DNA of 17,500 bases from Nymphaea colorata (lineage: Eukaryota > Streptophyta > Magnoliopsida > Nymphaeales > Nymphaeaceae): positions 45,001 through 62,500 of the forward strand of contig NW_022204856.1 in the NCBI RefSeq assembly GCF_008831285.2, read 5' to 3'. Position numbers and translations under genes: made by a program. Numbering within the stretch: the stretch's first letter is position 1; every line of letters begins with the position of its first letter. This document shows positions 1 to 9,365 of this stretch, in pieces. Under the pieces are notes generated by a model that had not been told where the DNA came from, searched no databases, and saw nothing but the letters and a program-made list of their open reading frames with translations.

Positions 1-1809
1 AAATTTATACCAATCTTCATCAGTTGAATTCTGATGGAAAAGTTTCATCGATGGGGTTAACCATTTTGATAATATGTCAACCTCCATTACTTCGTGCCCG
101 AAATTAATTCCTATGCATCCAACGAACAAAGTAAATATGGCCAATATAAGCAGGGGAAATAACATGGTATTGTCCGATTCATGCGGATATAGTAAAGTAT
201 GAGAGTCTTTTTTGAAAAAATGAGTACTAAAAGATGATCGCATGGTTCTTACATAACCGGCAATTTTATATGTATTAGAAAACGAGCAATTGGAAAAGGA
301 GGACTTGTCATTATTATTCCTTGTTGTTAAAAGCAAATTGCTGCTAACAGGTTTGGAACCTTCTTGCCCCCATATGGATATTGAATAGAAGGAACTATTT
401 GTGTGTCCGCTGTAATTTTGAAAATGACTACGTAAATGCCCTTCGAAAGTAAGTAAATACATACGAAACATATAAAATGCAGTTAATCCTGCTGTGTAGA
501 AAGCTATTATCGCAAAAATCGGTGAATACAACCAACTATCATTAAGAATTTCGTCTTTGGACCAAAAACAAGCGAGGGGTGGAATACCACAAAGAGAAAG
601 TGTACCTAAAAAAAAAGTTGTTTTTGTAATTGGCATATATTTAGTTAAACCGCCCATAAGAACCATGTTCTGACTCTTAGTCGGAGAATACCCAATAATG
701 GGTTCCATGGAATGAATGATTGATCCAGACCCTAAAAACAATAATGCTTTAGAATAAGCATGAGTGATCAAATGGAATAAAGCGGCTCGATAAGAACCTA
801 TACCCAAAGCTAACATAATGTATCCCAATTGAGACATCGTGGAATAAGCTAAACTTCTCTTAATATCTCTTTGAGCAAGAGCTAAGGTAGCTCCTAATAG
901 TACCGTTATTACACCTATCAAAGATATGATATTCATTATGTAAGGTATGGCTATGAAAAGAGGAAGAAGCCGAGCTACAAGAAAAATTCCTGCGGCTACC
1001 ATAGTAGCCGCATGTATCAGAGCCGAAATAGGAGTGGGTCCCTCCATAGCATCAGGTAACCATACATGAAGTGGGAATTGCGCAGATTTAGCAACTGCAC
1101 CGAGGAATAATAAGAAGGCACAAAGCGTAGCAAATGAGGAATTCATCTCATTGTTATTAATGATCGAATCATTGAATATTTCGAATAAATCCTGAAATTC
1201 GAAACTACCTGTTATTAAATAAAAACCTAGGATTCCTAATAATAAACCAAAATCCCCCACACGATTGGTCACAAACGCTTTTTGACAGGCATTTGCTGCA
1301 ATTGGTCGGGTAAACCAAAAACCTATTAACAGATAGGAACACATTCCCACTAGTTCCCAAAAAATATGGATTTGTATCAAATTGGGACTAGTAACTAATC
1401 CCAGCATCGCTGTATTGAAAAAACTCATATAAGCAAAAAATCTCAAATATCCTCGGTCATGAGACATATAATTATCACTATAGATAAGAACCAGGATTCC
1501 AACAGTAGTGATTAATATCGACATAATAGAAGTAAGTGGATCAATCAAGTAGCCGAATTCTAAGGAAAAATCACTAGTGATGCTCCAAGACCATAGATAT
1601 TCATAAATTGAGCTACCATTGATTTGCTGGATCGCCAGCTTAGTGGAAAAGACCATAACTATACTTAACAATAAAACAGCGGGAAAAGCCCATATACGAC
1701 GAATATTTTTTGTTGCTGTCGGATTAAGCAGGAGTTCCAATCCTATTAACATAGTAACTAGAAGCGGAACGAAAGGTATAATCCATGCATATTGATATGT
1801 GCGTTCCAT
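1..1809 (-). CDS. ndhF: NAD(P)H-plastoquinone oxidoreductase subunit 5 (5' part)
   Basis: NdhF is a large antiporter-like proton-pumping membrane subunit of the thylakoid NDH-1 complex, equivalent to bacterial NuoL. I read 603 uninterrupted codons from the ATG at 1807-1809 to the window edge. The usual full length is about 740 residues, so the C-terminal portion is outside the window. The protein opens [17 protein letters not shown], close to the common [13 protein letters not shown] start. It is almost wholly hydrophobic up to about residue 490, with family landmarks such as [17 protein letters not shown] and [21 protein letters not shown] hydrophilic variable stretch follows. A second in-frame ATG lies two codons upstream (1813-1815, giving Met-Val-Met-Glu), but I chose 1809 by homology. 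Codon 97 is TCG (Ser), a known C-to-U editing position in this gene. The frame is intact despite a nine-A run at 608-616. The gene diverges from rpl32 and is not part of the ndhH-D unit. Confidence 0.97.
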   Translation of the reverse strand, partial: MERTYQYAWIIPFVPLLVTMLIGLELLLNPTATKNIRRIWAFPAVLLLSIVMVFSTKLAIQQINGSSIYEYLWSWSITSDFSLEFGYLIDPLTSIMSILITTVGILVLIYSDNYMSHDRGYLRFFAYMSFFNTAMLGLVTSPNLIQIHIFWELVGMCSYLLIGFWFTRPIAANACQKAFVTNRVGDFGLLLGILGFYLITGSFEFQDLFEIFNDSIINNNEMNSSFATLCAFLLFLGAVAKSAQFPLHVWLPDAMEGPTPISALIHAATMVAAGIFLVARLLPLFIAIPYIMNIISLIGVITVLLGATLALAQRDIKRSLAYSTMSQLGYIMLALGIGSYRAALFHLITHAYSKALLFLGSGSIIHSMEPIIGYSPTKSQNMVLMGGLTKYMPITKTTFFLGTLSLCGIPPLACFWSKDEILNDSWLYSPIFAIIAFYTAGLTAFYMFRMYLLTFEGHLRSHFQNYSGHTNSSFYSISIWGQEGSKPVSSNLLLTTRNNNDKSSFSNCSFSNTYKIAGYVRTMRSSFSTHFFKKDSHTLLYPHESDNTMLFPLLILAIFTLFVGCIGINFGHEVMEVDILSKWLTPSMKLFHQNSTDEDWYKF

Positions 1810-2037
1810 AACCATAATAATAAAATTAAATCAAACCTTTTTCCTCTATTTTCTTCTAATTAATTATATTAATTATTGTTCCCAATTCACATTCATCACC
1901 AGTTCTTATTTATTTTTTTTTTTAACACAAACCAAAATAAGGATACGAAAAGAATATTCTTTTTTATTAATCTCGCTCTTCCTCGACTATTTAAAATTTG
2001 ACCCAAGGAGTTACAATTGAATTGGTCAAATGATATA

Positions 2038-2059
2038 ATTAAGCAAATTATTGCTTAAT
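2038..2059. repeat. short inverted repeat (9-bp stem, 4-nt loop)
   Basis: Positions 2038-2046 (ATTAAGCAA) are the exact reverse complement of 2051-2059, with loop ATTA. It lies about 230 bases upstream of the ndhF start, in the spacer shared with rpl32. It could form a hairpin in the ndhF leader, but AT-rich plastid spacers often contain such structures and the function is unknown. Confidence 0.6.
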
Positions 2060-2220
2060 ACTAGGGGTGAAGTAATTATTAGCTTTTGATATGGATCATG
2101 AGATCCGCAAATAACTCAACCCAACAAGATCTTTTATCCAAAATCATTAACTAATTTAAATTTAATTTGAAACTGATTGATTGGCTTCCACCAGAACTTG
2201 TGGGAAATTCTATGATACTT

Positions 2221-2306
2221 GTAACCTCCCATATGGGTGAAGTAAGAAGGTGAAGTAAGAGGTTACTTAAATTGCCTTAATCAAGTTCAAGTAATGTTCA
2301 AGTAAT
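2221..2306. repeat. cluster of small direct and inverted repeats
   Basis: GTAACCTC (2221-2228) and its reverse complement (2259-2266) enclose two copies of GGTGAAGTAAGA (2236-2247 and 2249-2260) and the palindrome CCCATATGGG (2228-2237). Just downstream, GTTCAAGTAAT is repeated in tandem at 2285-2295 and 2296-2306. These look like slippage products in non-coding DNA, and no protein is encoded here. Confidence 0.65.
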
Positions 2307-2928
2307 GGATCATTGAACAAAAGTATTATTCGAATCGTGGGGGCGCTATGCTTTAATGGGATCAATTGGTAGAGAAAATCTTATTGTTTTATCTCATGTA
2401 GGTAATTAATTTCTGGTTATTGTTATTAAATGTATTACGACGGTAGGTATATGTAGGTTATATATATGGTCTATTTGAAATAGACTGAGATAGGAATTGT
2501 AACCTTTTATTTTATTTATTTTTCTTTTTATATTATTTATCTGCGGGGGTCGATTTCATCGGTAGTTGATACCATCGATCCTAATGAATGGAGATATGAA
2601 ACAATTAGTACAATTTTCTTTCTTCTGAGATTTTCATTGTATGCAATAATAATGATAATGAATACTTCAAAAAGAGAAAAAAGATAACTATTTTTTTCTA
2701 TGAGAGTTATACCTAGCGAATCGAATCTCCTTTCTTTTTATTCTCCAACTTGAGTTTGAGTCCCTAGCAATAATTTAGTTTAGTCCCTATTATATGCTAT
2801 ATGCGCATATTTGTATGTTATGAAGAAAATCTATAAACTAAATAATAGATATATGAATAGAAAGAATTAATGATCTATTTTGAACAATACATGTCTTTCA
2901 CATTCAACTTAGAAAAGTTCATTTTTGC

Positions 2929-3087
2929 ATGGCGGTTCCAAAAAAACGTACTTCTATATCAAAAAAGCATATTCGTAGAAATTTTTGGAAGAGAAAGGGA
3001 TATTGGGCAGCGGTAAAAGCTTTTTCTTTAGCTAAATCCATTTCTACCGGTTATTCAAAAGGTTTTTTTGTACGACAAAAAAAATGA
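2929..3087 (+). CDS. rpl32: 50S ribosomal protein L32
   Basis: L32 is a small, basic protein of the large subunit of the plastid ribosome. The frame runs from ATG at 2929 to TGA at 3085-3087 and encodes 52 residues. It begins [20 protein letters not shown] and continues through [17 protein letters not shown], both diagnostic of plastid L32. It ends FFVRQKK, a few residues shorter than the roughly 55-residue tobacco protein, whose C-terminal tail is variable between species. The start follows directly from the conserved AVPKKRTS opening. No strong Shine-Dalgarno sequence is seen close upstream. It is transcribed in the same direction as trnL-UAG and ccsA. Confidence 0.97.
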   Translation: MAVPKKRTSISKKHIRRNFWKRKGYWAAVKAFSLAKSISTGYSKGFFVRQKK

Positions 3088-3507
3088 AATAAAAAAAGCA
3101 AAGAATAAATAATAATGTGATAAGAAACCCTTCAAATGATCTAAATCAACATCAATCAATGATTGGATAAATTAATGATTCTGTATCATATATTGGGCCC
3201 TCAAAATGGCACTATTTGTGTTTTAAAGGGCGTTATTAGACGCAAGATACAAGGTTCAATATAGTGAATAGAGTGCATTTTTATATGATTTGCGAGATGG
3301 GGATTGCCATTTTCCCCATCGATTCACTATTTTCCCCATCGATTCACTATTACTAAGCTTTAAGGTAAGCTAGTAACAATTATGGAACCTTCAAATATTG
3401 ACTTGAATGGCTATTCTTCGATTGATTCAATAATCATCTATTGCAATTGCATTGAACCTCTCAATATCGACGATTGAATATGCATGAGTTAGTATTACTT
3501 CGAACAA
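3088..3507. other. rpl32-trnL-UAG intergenic spacer
   Basis: These 420 bases are non-coding and AT-rich. This spacer is variable between plants and widely used as a phylogenetic marker. It holds a 20-bp tandem duplication at 3311-3350. A TTGACT at 3399-3404 resembles a -35 box for trnL, but I could not pair it with a convincing -10 at normal spacing, so I do not call a promoter. No other feature is visible. Confidence 0.8.
3311..3350. repeat. 20-bp perfect tandem duplication
   Basis: The unit TTTCCCCATCGATTCACTAT occurs at 3311-3330 and again at 3331-3350 with no mismatch. The two bases before the first copy also match the end of the unit. The perfect identity suggests a recent replication-slippage event. 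It lies about 160 bases upstream of trnL-UAG. Confidence 0.9.
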
Positions 3508-3587
3508 GCCGCCATGGTGAAATCGGTAGACACGCTGTTCTTAGGAAGCAGTGCTAGAGCATCTCGGTTCGAGTCCGAGTGGCGGCA
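3508..3587 (+). tRNA. trnL-UAG: tRNA-Leu (UAG)
   Basis: This 80-nt gene reads CUN leucine codons in the plastid. The acceptor arm GCCGCCA pairs perfectly with TGGCGGC at the 3' end, followed by discriminator A at 3587. The anticodon loop CTTAGGA carries TAG at 3542-3544. The long variable arm typical of tRNA-Leu (TGCTAGAGCA region) and the T arm with GGTTCGAGTCC are present. CCA is not encoded, as expected for plastids. The second-last acceptor pair is C-G rather than the common T-A, with both strands changed, so pairing is kept. One anticodon-stem pair is T-G instead of the usual C-G. Confidence 0.98.
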
Positions 3588-3702
3588 TTCTCTAAAACAA
3601 AAAAGGACACAACGGATCCTTTAATTCGATACCATATTTACATTCGGTAATTAAGGAAGGGTTCCCTTTTTTTATAACTATAAAAACAAAAAATGATTGT
3701 TT

Positions 3703-4629
3703 ATGATATTTGCAACTTTAGAACATATATTAACTCACATATCTTTTTCGATCATTTCAATTGTGATTCCTACTCATCTGATGACCTTGGTCTATGAAAT
3801 TGTAGGACTATGTGATTCGTCAGAAAAAGGCATGATAGCTACTTTTTTCTGTATAACAGGATTATTAGTTACTCGTTGGATTTATTCGGGACATGTACCA
3901 TTAAGTGATCTATATGAATCATTAATGTTCCTTTCATGGAGTTTCTCCCTTATTCATATAGTTCCATATTTTAGAAACTATAAGAATTTTTTCAGTAAAA
4001 TAACCGCCCCAAGCGCTATTTTAACCCAAGGCTTTGCCACTTCGGGTCTTTTAACTAAAATGCATCAATCCGCAATATTAGTGCCTGCTCTCCAATCCCG
4101 TTGGTTAATGATGCACGTAAGTATGATGTTGTTGAGCTATGCAGCTCTTTTATGTGGATCATTATTATCCATAACTCTCCTGGTCATTACGTTTAGAAGA
4201 AAGATAGATATTTTCGGTAAAACCAATCATTTATTAATTAGTTCATTTTCTTTTGATGAGACCCAATACGTGAATTTTTCGTTTAGAAATTATCACAGGT
4301 ATCAATTGACTCAGCGATTGGATTCTTGGAGTTATCGTGTCATTGGCTTGGGTTTTACCCTTTTAACTATAGGTATTCTTTCAGGAGCAGTATGGGCTAA
4401 TGAGGCATGGGGATCTTATTGGAATTGGGACCCCAAAGAAACCTGGGCATTTATTACTTGGACCGTATTCGCGATTTATTTACATACTAGAACAAATAAA
4501 AGTTTGCAAGGTGCAAATTCAGCAATTGTGGCTTCTATGGGATTTCTTATAATTTGGATCTGCTATTTTGGGGTCAATCTATTAGGAAGAGGGCTACATA
4601 GTTATGGTTCATTCACATTAAACATCTAA
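3703..4629 (+). CDS. ccsA: cytochrome c biogenesis protein CcsA (haem delivery, system II)
   Basis: CcsA (formerly ycf5) is a thylakoid membrane protein that, with nuclear-encoded CCS1, transports haem and attaches it to apocytochromes f and c6 in the lumen. The frame encodes 308 residues from ATG at 3703, the start matching the family opening [16 protein letters not shown]. An in-frame TTG two codons upstream is unlikely to be used. The haem-binding tryptophan-rich WWD signature lies at about residues 236-246 ([11 protein letters not shown]). His138 in MMHVSMM and the His near the C-terminus in GLHSYGSF are the expected conserved haem ligands. The protein is highly hydrophobic with several membrane segments. 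It is slightly shorter than the usual 313-322 residues because of a reduced loop near residues 170-200. It lies 115 bp after trnL-UAG and converges with ndhD. Confidence 0.97.
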   Translation: MIFATLEHILTHISFSIISIVIPTHLMTLVYEIVGLCDSSEKGMIATFFCITGLLVTRWIYSGHVPLSDLYESLMFLSWSFSLIHIVPYFRNYKNFFSKITAPSAILTQGFATSGLLTKMHQSAILVPALQSRWLMMHVSMMLLSYAALLCGSLLSITLLVITFRRKIDIFGKTNHLLISSFSFDETQYVNFSFRNYHRYQLTQRLDSWSYRVIGLGFTLLTIGILSGAVWANEAWGSYWNWDPKETWAFITWTVFAIYLHTRTNKSLQGANSAIVASMGFLIIWICYFGVNLLGRGLHSYGSFTLNI

Positions 4630-4703
4630 TTGAAGAAAAAAACTGCAGAATACATAGAAAGATTGTACACATACCCTTTCATTCTCATATACCCCTCTCA
4701 TAT

Positions 4704-4733
4704 ACCATAATATTATTAACCATAATATTATTA
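4704..4733. repeat. 15-bp tandem duplication
   Basis: ACCATAATATTATTA occurs at 4704-4718 and 4719-4733 without mismatch. This is simple AT-rich slippage between ccsA and the hairpin downstream of it. Confidence 0.75.
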
Positions 4734-4774
4734 TCTCATTTATACATTATATGTATAAGGTGAAAGATATATAT

Positions 4775-4828
4775 GTAATCAGAAATATCTGTAGTTAAAT
4801 AATAAAAACTACAGATATTTCTGATTAC
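4775..4828. terminator. perfect 22-bp hairpin between convergent ccsA and ndhD
   Basis: Positions 4775-4796 are the exact reverse complement of 4807-4828, with a 10-base AT-only loop (4797-4806). The stem starts GTAATCAGAAATATCTG. Because the structure is symmetric it can fold in transcripts from either strand. Plastid 3' inverted repeats usually act as processing and stability elements that stop exonucleases rather than as efficient terminators. It lies 145 bp after the ccsA stop and 164 bp after the ndhD stop, which suits such a role for both. The fold is seen directly; the function is inferred. Confidence 0.8.
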
Positions 4829-4992
4829 AATTTCCTTCATTTAATTGCATTTTTGACTTGATAGAAGGAAAAATCTTCTTTTCCTTTTGATTGGTCTAGC
4901 CAACGATTGATTTGTTTGTAAACAGCAGTGCAGGATTATTGGATTGGATCTTCTGTGCTGCCCATAACCATAAAAAAATCCATCCATGAAAG

Positions 4993-6493
4993 CTACCCAT
5001 GAAAGTAATTAGATAGAATAGTTTCTACCTTGTCAACTGATAGTGAAAGAACGAAATCTGGATAAATACCAATACCTATTATAGGTAAAAGGATACACAT
5101 CAAAATAAAGATTTCTCGTGGTCCAGAATCCACAAAGTGAGACTTGGGAACATTGAATAACCTGTATCCATAGAACATCTGGCGTGACATAGATAATGAA
5201 TAAATAGGAGTTAATATCATTCCAATTGCCATTACAAAAGTAATTAGTATTTTGACATTACAAGGTATTTTGGGCTAGTAATTATTCCCAAAAATATCAC
5301 AAATTCTGCAACAAAACCACTCATTCCTGGTAATGCGAGAGAAGCCATTGAGAAGCTACTGAACATCGTAAAGATTCTTGGCATTAGTATAGCTATTCCC
5401 CCATTTCGTTAAGATAACGAAGACGTATTCTATCATAACTTGTTCCTGCCAGGAAAAAAAGTGCAGCACCAATAAATCCATGAGAGATGATTTGTAAAAT
5501 AGCTCCATTGAGTCCCGCATCGGTTATAGAACTAATTCCTATTATTATGAAACCCATATGAGATACGGAAGAATAGGCTATTCTCTTTTTTAAATTGCGT
5601 TGACCAAGAGAAGTTAAAGCTGCATAGATTATTTGAATAGTCCCTACTATCATCAACCAAGGAGAAAATATGGAATGGGCGTGGGGTAATAATTCCATAT
5701 TGACCCGAACCAACCCGTATGCTCCCATTTTTAATAAGATTCCAGCTAGAAGCATACATGTACTGTAATGCGCCTCTCCATGGGTATCTGGCAACCATGT
5801 ATGTAAAGGTATGATCGGTGATTTGACAGCATAAGCAATAAGGAAACCCAAATAAAATATTATTTCCAATGCCACGGGATACGATTGATTAGCTAATGTT
5901 TCAAAATTTAATGTTGGTTCATTGGAACCATATAAACCCATACCTAGAACTCCCATTAAGAGAAAAATGGAACCTCCTGCAGTGTACAAAATGAACTTTG
6001 TAGCTGAGTACAGACGTTTCTTTCCTCCCCACATGGATAAAAGTAGGTAAACAGGAATTAATTCTAATTCCCACATGATGAAAAAAAGTAAGAGGTCTCG
6101 AGAAGAAAATGATCCTATTTGACCACTGTACATTGCTAACATCAGGAAATGGAACAATCGCGAATTTCGGGTAACTGGCCAAGCCGCTGAAGTAGCTAAA
6201 GTAGTGATAAATCCTGTCAATAAAATGGGTCCTATAGAAAGTCCGTCGATTCCGAGTCTCCAGTGAAAATCAAAAATATTTATCCAGTTAAAGTCTTCTT
6301 CCAATTGGATTAATGGATCGTCCAATTTAAAATGATAACAGAATACGTAGGTCGTTAGAAGGAGTTCAAATAAGCAGATACAGATAGTATACCATCGAAC
6401 TACCTTATTTCCTCTATGAGGGAAAAGAGCAATTAAGGAACCCGCGGATATGGGCAAAACAACAATGATTGTTAACCAATAAAAATCACTCAT
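4993..6493 (-). CDS. ndhD: NAD(P)H-plastoquinone oxidoreductase subunit 4, frame broken twice
   Basis: NdhD is an antiporter-like proton-pumping membrane subunit of thylakoid NDH-1, equivalent to NuoM. Coding runs from ATG at 6491-6493 ([18 protein letters not shown]) to the stop at 4993-4995 (ending LSNYFHG). The landmarks [18 protein letters not shown] and [15 protein letters not shown] are present. Two one-base deletions break the frame. The first is in the G run at 5398-5402, where GGG GGA has become GGG GAA followed by TAG at 5393-5395. The second is in the A run at 5250-5253. Between them about 50 conserved codons continue in a second frame ([17 protein letters not shown]). The span is 1501 nt, and two extra bases would give 1503 nt, exactly the usual 500 residues. 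The start is a genomic ATG, whereas many plants have ACG corrected by editing. Ser102, Ser128 and Ser225 are candidate editing codons. It follows psaC in the same transcription unit. Confidence 0.95.
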
Positions 6494-6525
6494 AGTAAAG
6501 ACAAAATACACTTTGATTTGACCAG

Positions 6526-6569
6526 AAAAACCCGCGCTCGGATTTTTTATTTATCGAGTACGGGTTTTT
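6526..6569. promoter_or_regulatory. hairpin in the psaC-ndhD spacer
   Basis: AAAAACCCG (6526-6534) pairs with CGGGTTTTT (6561-6569). After a 2x2 internal loop, CTCG (6537-6540) pairs with CGAG (6555-6558), leaving a 14-base AT-rich loop. It lies between psaC (stop at 6619) and ndhD (start at 6493). The psaC-ndhD dicistronic transcript is known to be cut between the two genes in several plants, so this stem may define or protect the psaC 3' end. The structure is seen and the role is inferred. Confidence 0.6.
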
Positions 6570-6618
6570 GTCGGTAAAGAGGAATCAAATGGATTCAAGG
6601 GGAGTTTTTTGTAACGTA

Positions 6619-7270
<652 letters not shown>

Positions 7271-7576
7271 TTATTTATTCAATAAATTTGATTGATTGAT
7301 ACGAGTTGATTTTCTGTTACGATAGATCGAAGAAACAATAGCTGGTCCAATAGCTGCTTCGGCGGCTGCAATAGCGATAACAAAGATCGAGAAAACGTCT
7401 CCCTTTAATTGGCGACTATCAAATAAATCAGAAAATGTTATGAGATTCATATTAACAGCATTCAGTATAAGTTCAAGACACATAAGTGCTCTAACCATGT
7501 TTCGACTTGTGATCAATCCATAGATACCAATAGAAAATAAATAGGCACTCAAAACAAGTACATGCTCGAGCATCAT
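7271..7576 (-). CDS. ndhE: NAD(P)H-plastoquinone oxidoreductase subunit 4L
   Basis: NdhE is a small three-helix membrane subunit of NDH-1, equivalent to NuoK, which helps couple electron transfer to proton translocation. From ATG at 7574-7576 the frame encodes 101 residues, the standard length. It begins [20 protein letters not shown] and ends [13 protein letters not shown]. The acidic residues expected in its membrane helices are visible in [10 protein letters not shown] and AAAEAAIG. The frame stays open a few codons upstream to a TTG at 7592-7594, but homology favours the first ATG of the Met-Met pair. Pro78 (CCA) stands where the family has Leu, a candidate C-to-U editing site. It lies 292 bp downstream of ndhG and 406 bp before psaC. 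Confidence 0.98.
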   Translation of the reverse strand: MMLEHVLVLSAYLFSIGIYGLITSRNMVRALMCLELILNAVNMNLITFSDLFDSRQLKGDVFSIFVIAIAAAEAAIGPAIVSSIYRNRKSTRINQSNLLNK

Positions 7577-7868
7577 TGACCAACTCCTCGTCAATCTCGA
7601 TTCATTTCAATATAAACAACAATTCAACTGATTCGATTAATTAAATGAGAAGATTCTACTGAATCTAATTCAATTATCAATCCATATAATATATATAAGA
7701 AATACAGTACCAAAAAAGACACTGAAATGGGTCGTCGAACTAACAAAAACTTTGAAATATGTCTCATGAACAATATTCCAATTTAGGGTGGACAGATAGA
7801 TGCGATAACAATTACACGGAGGTTGCTTTATTTTATTTGGTTGGTTTGTTATTTCCAATTCTAAGTAT

Positions 7869-8402
7869 CTATTCCCGGCGAGCCATAGCAATTGCGCCCA
7901 CTAAGGAAACTAAAAGGATTATAGAAATCAGTTCAAATGGAAGATAAAAATCTGTTGATAAATGAATCCCAATCTGTTGAACATTACTTGTCAGGTCCTG
8001 TTCTATGATCTGGTTTGATCTTGTAGTCCAAATAATCCCGTACCATGACGTGTTTGGGATAGTAGCAATTAGTGAAAAAAAAATACTTGTACAAACTAGC
8101 GAAGTGAATCCATCTCCGACAGTCCAAAAATGAAAAGAATTGTAATATTCTGAACCATTCATAAACATCACAGCAAATAAGATTAAGACATTTATGGCTC
8201 CCACGTAAATAAGTAGCTGCGCAGCAGCTACAAAATAAGAGTTCGATGGAATATAAAATAAAGATATACAAACAAGAACCAATCCCAAGGAAAAGGCAGA
8301 ATAAATTGGATTGGTAAGTAATACCACTCCTAGACCTCCTACTATAAGACCTGATCCCAGAGATACTAAAAGAATATCATGTATTGGCGCAGGTAAATCC
8401 AT
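7869..8402 (-). CDS. ndhG: NAD(P)H-plastoquinone oxidoreductase subunit 6
   Basis: NdhG is a membrane subunit of NDH-1, equivalent to NuoJ, located near the quinone-site end of the membrane arm. It encodes 177 residues, the normal size, from ATG at 8400-8402. The conserved opening MDLPAPIHD and the segments [33 protein letters not shown] and [12 protein letters not shown] are present. Helices cluster in the N-terminal half, with a further one near the C-terminus ([17 protein letters not shown]). Ser14 (TCT) and Pro52 (CCA) occupy positions where many plants have Phe and Leu, so both are candidate editing sites. It follows ndhI after 343 bp and precedes ndhE in the same unit. Confidence 0.98.
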   Translation of the reverse strand: MDLPAPIHDILLVSLGSGLIVGGLGVVLLTNPIYSAFSLGLVLVCISLFYIPSNSYFVAAAQLLIYVGAINVLILFAVMFMNGSEYYNSFHFWTVGDGFTSLVCTSIFFSLIATIPNTSWYGIIWTTRSNQIIEQDLTSNVQQIGIHLSTDFYLPFELISIILLVSLVGAIAMARRE

Positions 8403-8745
8403 TATGTGTTAAATAAGCGATAAATAAGTCAAAATATCTCATGATCTTACTGGTCGGGAAAAAGTGGGTTACCCTTTTTTATATCTAATAGTTCTTACCC
8501 CAGCGTGGTGTGGGTTTATGTAGATTGAGTTAATCAATTGAACGGGCCAATCTTGCTTTTGTCTTTAGTCGAAACAGAGTTCGTAATTTCATATTTTTAA
8601 TTAAACAAATAAGGGCTATGGCTATAATGGCTATATATATTTATATATTCAAAAAGTAGTTATAATCCTCACAAATCTAGTTATTCTTTGTCTGACATGA
8701 AAGAAACTTACCTACTTTTGATCAAAACTTAGTCTTATTTTTAAT
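8403..8745. other. ndhI-ndhG intergenic spacer
   Basis: These 343 bases are non-coding. They contain a short GGCTATGGCTATAATGGCTA microrepeat around 8614-8634 followed by a TA-rich block. I see no strong hairpin, tRNA or open frame. The spacer should be transcribed as part of the ndhH-D unit. Confidence 0.7.
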
Positions 8746-9285
8746 TTAATTGGTAATCGTTCTTGAATCAAGGGGTTTCTCCATAGATATTTTTATTGGA
8801 GTTGAGTTCATAATTGTTCGAACTGTGTAATCTCCAATTACAGACATTGGTAACCGACCCAAAGCAATTTGATTATAATTTAATTCGTGACGATCGTAGG
8901 TGGAAAGTTCATATTCTTCAGTCATTGATAAACAGTTTGTGGGGCAATACTCCACGCAATTACCACAAAATATACAGATTCCGAAATCAATACTATAATT
9001 AAGCAATCGTTTCTTTCTAATATCTGTTTCTAATCGCCAATCAACAACAGGTAGATCTATCGGACATACGCGAACACATACTTCACAAGCAATGCATTTA
9101 TCAAATTCAAAGTGGATTCGCCCACGGAAACGCTCTGATGTGATCGATTTTTCATAAGGATATTGAATAGTTACAGGTAAACGATTTGCGTGAGATAAGG
9201 TAATCATGAAACTTTGACCAATGTATCTTGCAGCTCGTACTGTCTGTTGACCATAATTCATGAACCCAGTCACCATAGGAAACAT
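8746..9285 (-). CDS. ndhI: NAD(P)H-plastoquinone oxidoreductase subunit I (2x[4Fe-4S])
   Basis: NdhI is a ferredoxin-like subunit of the stromal arm of NDH-1, equivalent to NuoI, carrying two [4Fe-4S] clusters on the route from ferredoxin to plastoquinone. The frame encodes 179 residues from ATG at 9283-9285, within the family range of about 166-180. It opens [20 protein letters not shown]. The cluster motifs are [12 protein letters not shown] (Cys64, 67, 70, 74) and [12 protein letters not shown] (Cys104, 107, 110, 114), all intact. The C-terminal tail after about residue 165 is the variable part of this family. It starts 80 bp after the ndhA stop and is co-transcribed with it. Confidence 0.98.
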   Translation of the reverse strand: MFPMVTGFMNYGQQTVRAARYIGQSFMITLSHANRLPVTIQYPYEKSITSERFRGRIHFEFDKCIACEVCVRVCPIDLPVVDWRLETDIRKKRLLNYSIDFGICIFCGNCVEYCPTNCLSMTEEYELSTYDRHELNYNQIALGRLPMSVIGDYTVRTIMNSTPIKISMEKPLDSRTITN

Positions 9286-9365
9286 ATATCGTGAATATCC
9301 ATGAATAATTTGATGTTTCTTTCTCTTGCTTGAGAGAGGATAAGAATCTGGAATATCCTATTCTG

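Larger units (their letters stand above)
1810..2928. other. ndhF-rpl32 intergenic spacer
   Basis: This spacer of 1119 bases separates the divergent ndhF and rpl32 genes and should carry both promoters, but I cannot place either with confidence. It is very AT-rich and has no supportable gene. It contains an 11-T run at 1913-1923, a hairpin at 2038-2059, a small repeat cluster at 2221-2306, and several TA-rich stretches around 2450-2530. I found no rpl21, tRNA or chlL remnant, which fits a flowering plant. Confidence 0.85.
4630..4992. other. ccsA-ndhD convergent intergenic spacer
   Basis: These 363 bases separate the 3' ends of two converging genes. They hold a 15-bp tandem duplication at 4704-4733 and a strong hairpin at 4775-4828. 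There is no open frame worth calling. Expected functions are 3' end formation and mRNA stabilisation for both genes. Confidence 0.8.

Noticed and set aside
1799-2020. Plus-strand 73-codon frame overlapping the ndhF start
   Set aside because: AT-rich, low-complexity Phe/Leu/Ile composition, no family, and it overlaps the ndhF 5' end.
3399-3440. Bacterial-type promoter for trnL-UAG
   Set aside because: A TTGACT at 3399 has no convincing -10 at 16-19 bases, so I did not call it.
3697-3702. Upstream TTG start for ccsA
   Set aside because: The conserved opening starts at the ATG at 3703. Plastid mRNAs rarely use TTG.
4993-6493. Calling ndhD and ndhH pseudogenes from genuine loss of NDH function
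   Set aside because: Only single-base homopolymer losses are seen. Coding remains conserved on both sides, the other ndh genes are intact, and ycf1 shows the same lesion, so error or another cause is more likely than ndh-specific decay.
7759-7947. Plus-strand 62-codon frame in the ndhE-ndhG spacer overlapping the ndhG 3' end
   Set aside because: No recognisable family. Its second half is antisense to ndhG, and the spacer is part of a minus-strand transcription unit.
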